From contig JAOZRQ010000024.1 of assembly GCA_029940115.1 (NCBI GenBank), positions 5,543 through 25,864 on the forward strand: a stretch of 20,322 bases of DNA, given 5' to 3'. The DNA comes from Desulfobacterales bacterium. GTDB lineage: Bacteria; Desulfobacterota; Desulfobacteria; Desulfobacterales; 4be13. Below, piece after piece: positions 15,642 to 20,322 of the stretch. A program made the translations under genes and the position numbers. The notes under the pieces are model-generated. The model saw only the letters and a program-made list of their open reading frames with translations. It made no database searches and was not told the DNA's origin. How positions within the stretch are numbered: position 1 is the stretch's first letter; every line of letters starts with the position of its first letter.

Positions 15642-15725
15642 CCCCTGTCTGTGTGCAACCCAATATCCAAAAATAATACAGGATGGACAGATTGTCAAGC
15701 TCATCTCCAATTTTTTAAGAAAACC

Positions 15726-15849
15726 ATACTTTCGCACTTTTTTGTAACCCATTGATTATACTGGGATTTTGAAATCGGGCACCAAGGTGGCCAGATTCAA
15801 CAGGTTGTCACGAATTCAGTGGGCCAAAATCTAAAAAGTGCAAAAGTAT
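15726..15849. mobile_element. 124-bp MITE-like element
   Basis: The left end atactttcgcacttttt and the right end aaaaagtgcaaaagtat (15833-15849) are inverted repeats with one mismatch over 17 bases. It lies 84 bases from the preceding element and carries no gene. Confidence 0.55.
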
Positions 15850-16359
15850 AGAAGAAAAGAAAAAAACAACGAATAGGGGCATCGCTCAAATTTTCACGGC
15901 ATGACAGGAAGCCTGATCCCAATTCTGAGATTGATCATCAGGCCATAAGGTGTCGGCCCAACCTTACCTTTTCGGGAATGGCAGAAAGTCCGATCCATCT
16001 GCATTCCTCAATGCCGAAGGGCCCCACCCAGTTCCGGCATGTCACTGGAACCCTCTCTCCCGGAGCCTCCACAAGGATTCGGACATGCTGCCCGTCGAAA
16101 AGTCGGGAGATACCAGCCGTCTGAGGATGCCGCCCTCAATGGTGTTCAATCTTTACAGAAAAGACCAAAAACAACATCTCATCATCACTCAACGTCTGCC
16201 TTCCTGCTCATCTGCCCCATGGCATGTCAGATTGACAAACAAAGCCTCTTTAACATGGATGAAATCCATTGGCAAGGATTTTTTTGTCTCTCAGACTGTG
16301 CGGGACAAAAAAAGATTGATGAAACCCGGCTCAACAGCCTGAAATGGGAATTTGCCACC
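15850..16359. other. Intergenic stretch without a supported gene
   Basis: About 510 bases downstream of the cyclase-like gene. A 130-codon plus-strand frame (15950-16342) has no recognisable motif or good ribosome binding site and is not called. The only structure is an inverted repeat of ttttttgtc / gacaaaaaa around 16273-16314; its right part tgtgcgggacaaaaaaa resembles a MITE end of the TGTACAGGACAAAAA family with changes. It lacks the GC stem and one-sided T-run of a normal terminator. Confidence 0.5.
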
Positions 16360-18711
16360 TCAGCGGTTAGCGGCAAGCGGGCCGCTGACCGCTTCCCGCA
16401 CATGCTCACAGAGCATCGGATTGGTGCAGACCTCATAATATTTCCGAGGGGTCGGCCCGACAACCTCCAAGGTTTCAGGGTCAACCTTCGGAATCACTGC
16501 CTCCCGGATGACCAAGCTCTGGTATCTGTCGTTCACGGTGGGAAATTTCCCTGCATGAAATTTGTGCCTCTTTTTCTGGATGTTCACCAGCACCGCTTTC
16601 AGATCAATCTCATGGGACAGCTTTCCAAAGGCCGCGTCACTCAGTTCGATGCCGTTCACATTGTACCGGAGGGAGATGTCATCCGCGGTCGCGGCCACCT
16701 CCTCATCTGATGCGGATTGAAAGACATGAAGGTTGAAAGGCTCTTTCTTTCCCCTGTTCTCAGCCAATTTTTTTCGGAGCGGCTTTGAGCATCCCGACAG
16801 CCGATCCGCCAGATTGATGGCTGACGAGATCATGATCTGGTTGTTCCCGTCAAAGAAAATGGTGGGCGCGGTGTCCCGATAGGTGACCCCGATGCCGAGT
16901 TCCAGCGTGGGGAGCTGGTGTTTCTTGTTTTTGGCATTACACCGCCGGATGACATTCAGCATGTTGATGGCAAGCCCACATGCCCGGGCCACACTGTACC
17001 ACCCTTCGGGACTCGCCTCCCGCTCATGGATGGAGAGAATGTACGCGTCCCCCTCGATGCAGACTTTGCTCGCGTCATATTCGAACAATATGTCCGTTAT
17101 CGGGTCAAAAAAATTCAGACTGAAATAGGTGGCAGGGTTCAGCCCCTTCTTCTTCATATGATAAACCACATCGGTGGATCCTCGGATATCCGCCTTGAGA
17201 ATGACATGGCTGATCACCGGTTTCTCCTCAGATTCCCGCTCATGGGGCAGCAGAAACTCATACAGGGTGTTGTTGGCCCGGGAGAGGTCAATCATCTTTT
17301 CCTTTGTGGCCAGATGGATGCTGTCCATTGCCTCCCTGAGCATGGTGAAGTTCTGGAAATCCCTGTGATATCGAATGAATCCCCTGAGAAAACGCAGGAG
17401 ATAGGCTTTCCGGGTCCGAATGTCAATCTTTTCCAGATTCATTATCACCTTCCTGAGGGGCCTCAGGGGGAATGACTGGTTATAATAAGGTTTCAACTGC
17501 CTCAGCCGGGTCGCGATCCCCTTTCTTGTCTTGGGCAGGATCAGGAACTGCAAGACCTGTCGCGGAACCAGAGGCGGGCAGTAGTCCCGGTAAAGCGGCT
17601 GCATCTCATAGAGTGCGATGATCCGCTTCATCAATCCTTTTTTTCTGAATTTCCTGTAAAAAAAACTCAGCAGCTTACGCTGTTTTCTGGCATGATTCCT
17701 GATTTCCAAGATATCCTCCCTAGTCGCGTTCTGCCTTTTGAGGAGGTTGCACTGCTCTTGGGACCGAAAATGATTGAACAGAATGTCCACATTCTCCAGA
17801 TGTTCCAGACATTCCTCTGATTTGCAATCCCGCGCCTCTCCTTCCGGAGTCTCCTGTCCGGCCTTTTGAGACGTCTCCTGGCCCGCTTCCTGGTCGATTT
17901 CCTCGCCAAGACGGCTCTCTTCTGGCAGGCTTTTCATGTCAATCTGAATCAGGAGGTCTCCGACAAATGAGATCACCGTGTCCACCCGGTCCGGATCCTC
18001 AACCCGACGGCCTGGCAGGATGTCATATTCTTCAATCATGAAAAACCCATCAGTGGGATCTTCCGCATGAAATATCGGGTTGGAGAAAATATGATCTGGA
18101 AGAATCGCGTCCGATCCGAAATTCGATTCCCGCATCTCCTTCAACTCTCCCTCCTGGACCTCGGCCACACATTGAAACAGCTCCGCTCCCACCTTCCGCA
18201 TGATGCCTTTTCTGTTCTCCAAGATTGCAGAGAGCTGTCTCTTCAACTGAATGACCTCTTCTTGGCGGTTTGACATCTCATTTCCCCGTATCATGTTTTT
18301 GAAATGGACGATGAGCCTCTCATACTGGCTCCGGATCTCCTCCAGCAATATTTTGATGATCACCGTCTGGGCCAGATAATCAATCTGCACCTCCCGCCGC
18401 AACTTTGCCTTGTGAATCGCGTCCAGCATGATCTCACGGCACTGGGACCTGAACTCATCCTTCTCCTTCGCCATCGGGGTCTTGCCGGTCTTGCCCAGAT
18501 TCAGGCTCTCTTCGGATTGGGTGTGAGCCGCGAGGACCCGCGTCACGATTTTGGAGACCGTCTTGCAGAAATTGGGGCTCAGATGAACATCATATCGGAT
18601 ATTGTCCACCCCTCTGATCAATCTGTTCAGGGAGAACGTCATTTTGGACGCTTTCAAGGGAAACGTCCTTGGACTGGGAAGCTTGAAATAATTTTTGAAA
18701 AAAGTGAGCAT
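16360..18711 (-). CDS. Large class III adenylate/guanylate cyclase-like protein
   Basis: 783 residues, no signal peptide or membrane segment seen. The N-terminal 490 residues are helical, basic and unassigned, with an acidic repeat-like piece (EEIDQEAGQETSQKAGQE, about 270-288). The C-terminal part is a class III cyclase-like domain: VILKADIRGSTD with the first metal Asp508, CIEGDAYIL with the second metal Asp555, and INLADRL with Asn633 and Arg637 in the places of the transition-state Asn and Arg. The base-recognising position four residues before Asp555 is Cys551, neither the Lys of adenylate nor the Glu of guanylate cyclases, so the substrate is uncertain. The start is the first ATG; no strong ribosome binding site is visible, and Met24 is an alternative. 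It stands alone. It may make a cyclic nucleotide or use the fold only as a sensor. Confidence 0.82.
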   Translation of the reverse strand: MLTFFKNYFKLPSPRTFPLKASKMTFSLNRLIRGVDNIRYDVHLSPNFCKTVSKIVTRVLAAHTQSEESLNLGKTGKTPMAKEKDEFRSQCREIMLDAIHKAKLRREVQIDYLAQTVIIKILLEEIRSQYERLIVHFKNMIRGNEMSNRQEEVIQLKRQLSAILENRKGIMRKVGAELFQCVAEVQEGELKEMRESNFGSDAILPDHIFSNPIFHAEDPTDGFFMIEEYDILPGRRVEDPDRVDTVISFVGDLLIQIDMKSLPEESRLGEEIDQEAGQETSQKAGQETPEGEARDCKSEECLEHLENVDILFNHFRSQEQCNLLKRQNATREDILEIRNHARKQRKLLSFFYRKFRKKGLMKRIIALYEMQPLYRDYCPPLVPRQVLQFLILPKTRKGIATRLRQLKPYYNQSFPLRPLRKVIMNLEKIDIRTRKAYLLRFLRGFIRYHRDFQNFTMLREAMDSIHLATKEKMIDLSRANNTLYEFLLPHERESEEKPVISHVILKADIRGSTDVVYHMKKKGLNPATYFSLNFFDPITDILFEYDASKVCIEGDAYILSIHEREASPEGWYSVARACGLAINMLNVIRRCNAKNKKHQLPTLELGIGVTYRDTAPTIFFDGNNQIMISSAINLADRLSGCSKPLRKKLAENRGKKEPFNLHVFQSASDEEVAATADDISLRYNVNGIELSDAAFGKLSHEIDLKAVLVNIQKKRHKFHAGKFPTVNDRYQSLVIREAVIPKVDPETLEVVGPTPRKYYEVCTNPMLCEHVREAVSGPLAANR

Positions 18712-18768
18712 GATCTATTGTCCAAAAAAAAGCATCCTTGCATTTATGGGTTCAGTTTGTAGTTCCGC

Positions 18769-18795
18769 CTTCAGGCGGTGTGAGACCGCCTGAAG
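18769..18795. repeat. Palindromic repeat (cttcaggcggt / accgcctgaag)
   Basis: A perfect 11-base inverted repeat with a 5-base loop, 58 bases upstream of the cyclase-like gene start. No T-run follows, so it looks like a dispersed REP-like unit. It could also influence transcription of the minus-strand gene. Confidence 0.6.
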
Positions 18796-18870
18796 GGTTT
18801 CTTACTGACAAGTTTCATAATTGGCAAAAAAATGTTTACAAAAGCAATTTGATTTTATATATAAAGTCTG

Positions 18871-18988
18871 TGTACAGGACAAAAAATGTGGAATGGGGCA
18901 AGAAACCCGGCTTTTTTCTGAACGGCCGGCTTCTCCCGACAGAAAAAAAGCCGGGTTTGTTTGCTCGCTCATTTTTTTGTCCTGCACA
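18871..18988. mobile_element. 118-bp MITE-like element, TGTACAGGACAAAAA family, with nested palindrome
   Basis: The ends tgtacaggacaaaaaa (18871-18886) and tttttttgtcctgcaca (18972-18988) are inverted repeats with one mismatch and one extra T. Inside is a second palindrome: aaacccggcttttttctg (18903-18920) pairs with cagaaaaaaagccgggttt (18940-18958), with one bulged base. The inside differs fully from the copy at 6706-6819, so the shared ends define the family. Confidence 0.65.
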
Positions 18989-19016
18989 AAAATATGAAGT
19001 TGAATTGTCAATAAGG

Positions 19017-19060
19017 CCACCCGTCCTGCCGCCCTGTGATAGACAGGGCGAGGCAGGTGG
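19017..19060. repeat. Palindromic repeat around cgccctgt / acagggcg
   Basis: The inner stem cgccctgt / acagggcg has a 5-base loop. Outer arms cctgcc / ggcagg and ccac / gtgg continue it imperfectly. No gene is associated. Confidence 0.5.
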
Positions 19061-19159
19061 ATACGAAAATAGGTGGTTCCCTGACAACTTTGTCATTCCT
19101 GCGAACTACCATGCCGGCAGGCACAACGAAGCATGAAAGGTCAGGCTCAGGAATCGGGT

Positions 19160-19238
19160 CCAAACAACTTTCCCATTTGGATGAACAGACCGTGCGCCCG
19201 CATTGGCAGGCGACAGATGAAATGGGCAAGTTGTTTGG
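19160..19238. repeat. 79-bp inverted-repeat element
   Basis: ccaaacaactttcccattt (19160-19178) and aaatgggcaagttgtttgg (19220-19238) are inverted repeats with one mismatch. It lies in the long gap before the repeat-protein gene. Confidence 0.55.
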
Positions 19239-19452
19239 TCGCCGTTTCTCAGTCGATCCAAAAAAAACTGGTTTCACCTTCAGGGGCACTGTGTGAAAAG
19301 TCAGGCTTTCTTTGCCTTATCAAGACTGATAACCGACAACTGACAACCGCAACTTTCATTCTTCAATATTTTCAAAAGGAAAGTCAATGGGGTCAAGACA
19401 GTATTCCCAAGGGGCTCAATCCTACCCCTCGCTTCACTGCCATCAAGTTGAG

Positions 19453-19523
19453 GAAACCCGGTTTCTCTCCCAGCATCGTCTCATCGAAGGAGGACCGCCC
19501 CATCCACTCAGAAACCGGGTTTC
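19453..19523. repeat. 71-bp palindromic element (gaaacccggtttct arms)
   Basis: gaaacccggtttct (19453-19466) is the exact reverse complement of 19510-19523, and each arm is itself nearly palindromic, a REP-like layout. A related arm (aaacccggctttttt) is in the element at 18871-18988. The rest of the gap to 19862 shows only a small hairpin (gccgttt / aaacggc, 19756-19772) and no supported gene. Confidence 0.6.
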
Positions 19524-19862
19524 TTGGTGTCTCAGCGTTTGGCTTAATGACCCCTTGCTTGCGCGGGAGGATAGCCCGATACTTTCGGTCTCTGATGGTG
19601 ACTTGGGCCATGGAGATTTGCAGGAATGACAGAATCAAGCAAAGGGGGAAGAATGTGATTTGATCTTCATCCCATGTGATGTACAGATTGGTGAGGGAAA
19701 CAGAACTTCCAAATATGCCGCTCTTGATTGCAGGATGATTTTTTCATCAAAGAGCGCCGTTTCATAAACGGCAGTTTGGTATTTTCCATGTCCCCAAGAG
19801 GATGTGAGTGAGAGCCAAGGCTCACCTCATGCACATGGCGTAACTTTTCAGAGGGAATTCTT

Positions 19863-20322
19863 ATGGCGAAAAAAAGTTCAGCCAAAAAGAAAAGCACACC
19901 CAAAAAGAAGGCGACTGCAAAAGCCAAAGGCGTTGCAAAGGCCAAACCGACAACAAGGCCGCGCACTGGGGAAAAAAAGAAGCCGGTATCAATGGCGGAG
20001 CTGGTCCTGAAAAAGTTTGGCCACTGGCAGCCGGAGACGCCTTTCCAGCCGGCCCCCGATGAGGGCTACCTGAGAGGCTTCTCCGCGCCGGCGTTTTCGG
20101 AGGATGCGGGGAGGGCCACAGCGTTCAGGGAAATCCTCTCCAGAGTCTTTCATTTCAGCGCGTTCCCTGAGAACCCGGTCTCGCTGGCGGAGTTGGTCCG
20201 AAAGGAGTTTGGCCACTGGCAGCCGGAGACGCCTTTCAGCCCGGCCCCGGACGAGGCCTATCTGAAGGGCTTCTCCGCGCCGGCGTTTTCGGAGGATGCG
20301 GGGAGGGCCACAGCGTTCAGGG
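19863..20322 (+). CDS. Lysine-rich protein with 64-residue tandem repeats, 3'-partial
   Basis: Starts at ATG 19863 after AGAGGGA and is open to the window end (153 codons visible), so the length is unknown. Residues 2-42 are a Lys/Ala-rich tail (MAKKSSAKKKSTPKKKATAK) like histone H1-type or nucleic-acid-binding tails. From residue 43 a 64-residue repeat begins, and a second copy begins 192 bases later: (S-x-AELV), FGHWQPETPF, PAPDE, GFSAPAFSEDAGRATAFRE. The two copies share an identical run of about 55 bases at the end of the visible part of copy 2, so the duplication is recent or homogenised. I do not recognise the repeat family. The tail suggests DNA or RNA binding, or another polyanion; a structural repeat protein is an alternative. 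Confidence 0.8.
   Translation, partial: MAKKSSAKKKSTPKKKATAKAKGVAKAKPTTRPRTGEKKKPVSMAELVLKKFGHWQPETPFQPAPDEGYLRGFSAPAFSEDAGRATAFREILSRVFHFSAFPENPVSLAELVRKEFGHWQPETPFSPAPDEAYLKGFSAPAFSEDAGRATAFR

Noticed and set aside
16273..16314. Intrinsic terminator after the cyclase-like gene
   Set aside because: The stem is A/T-tract pairing (ttttttgtc / gacaaaaaa) with no GC-rich stem followed by T's. A degenerate MITE end fits equally well.
15950..16342. 130-codon plus-strand open frame (and the overlapping frame 16039-16710)
   Set aside because: No motif, weak start context and, for the longer one, overlap with the antisense end of the cyclase-like gene.
19393..19638. 81-codon minus-strand frame with MAQVTIRDRKYRAILPRKQG
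   Set aside because: Its second half translates the gaaacccggtttct palindrome. The first part is not recognised and no ribosome binding site decides it, so it was left out.
19804..20010. 68-codon plus-strand frame near the window end
   Set aside because: It overlaps the start of the repeat-protein gene in another frame. The frame from 19863 has a ribosome binding site, a clear repeat and stays open to the edge.

Overview
The window carries two kinds of DNA. The flanks (about 1-10390 and 15180-20322) are moderately GC-rich, with GC-leaning third codon positions. A middle island (about 10391-15180) is strongly AT-rich and reads almost wholly on the minus strand. No rRNA, tRNA or CRISPR array was seen. 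Multimodular NRPS genes, a cobalamin-type radical SAM enzyme, a very large cyclase-like protein, a decayed group II intron protein and many small palindromic elements would suit a large-genome, repeat-rich bacterium, perhaps a gliding sulfate reducer or a similar deltaproteobacterium. That taxonomic guess is weak.

Region 1 (1-10096, plus strand) is part of a nonribosomal peptide gene cluster. A 5'-cut NRPS gives A-T-C. A second NRPS gives a terminal A-T-TE module with a methyltransferase inside its A domain, between core motifs A2 and A3. A PhpK-like radical SAM enzyme follows, then an EctB-type L-2,4-diaminobutyrate aminotransferase. The first A domain has an acidic pocket and the aminotransferase makes diaminobutyrate (Dab), so the simplest reading is that the cluster makes its own Dab, condenses it with a probably bulky aliphatic and possibly methylated residue, modifies the product with the radical SAM enzyme and releases it with the thioesterase. 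A frameshifted scrap of a polyketide synthase dehydratase (9925-10096) suggests the cluster once continued as a hybrid NRPS/PKS.

Region 2 (10106-10391) is a boundary of REP-like palindromes and one end of a MITE-like element.

Region 3 (10401-15179, minus strand) holds two AT-rich operons separated by a GC-rich scrap. The first is a two-gene unit: an SMC/OLD-like AAA ATPase and a small putative PD-(D/E)XK nuclease, with an ATGA overlap. The second is a three-gene unit: a putative HEPN ribonuclease, a ParA/MinD-type ATPase and a small helical protein, with a 4-base gap and an ATGA overlap. The last gene ends inside an attC-like fold. Both resemble defence-island cargo. The HEPN-ParA-helical operon is my best candidate for an undescribed system.

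Region 4 (15180-20322) starts with a frameshifted group II intron maturase remnant and two MITE-like elements, then a 783-residue class III cyclase-like gene on the minus strand. About 1.1 kb filled with palindromic repeats follows, and then a plus-strand gene that runs off the window, encoding a lysine-rich tail and at least two 64-residue repeats.
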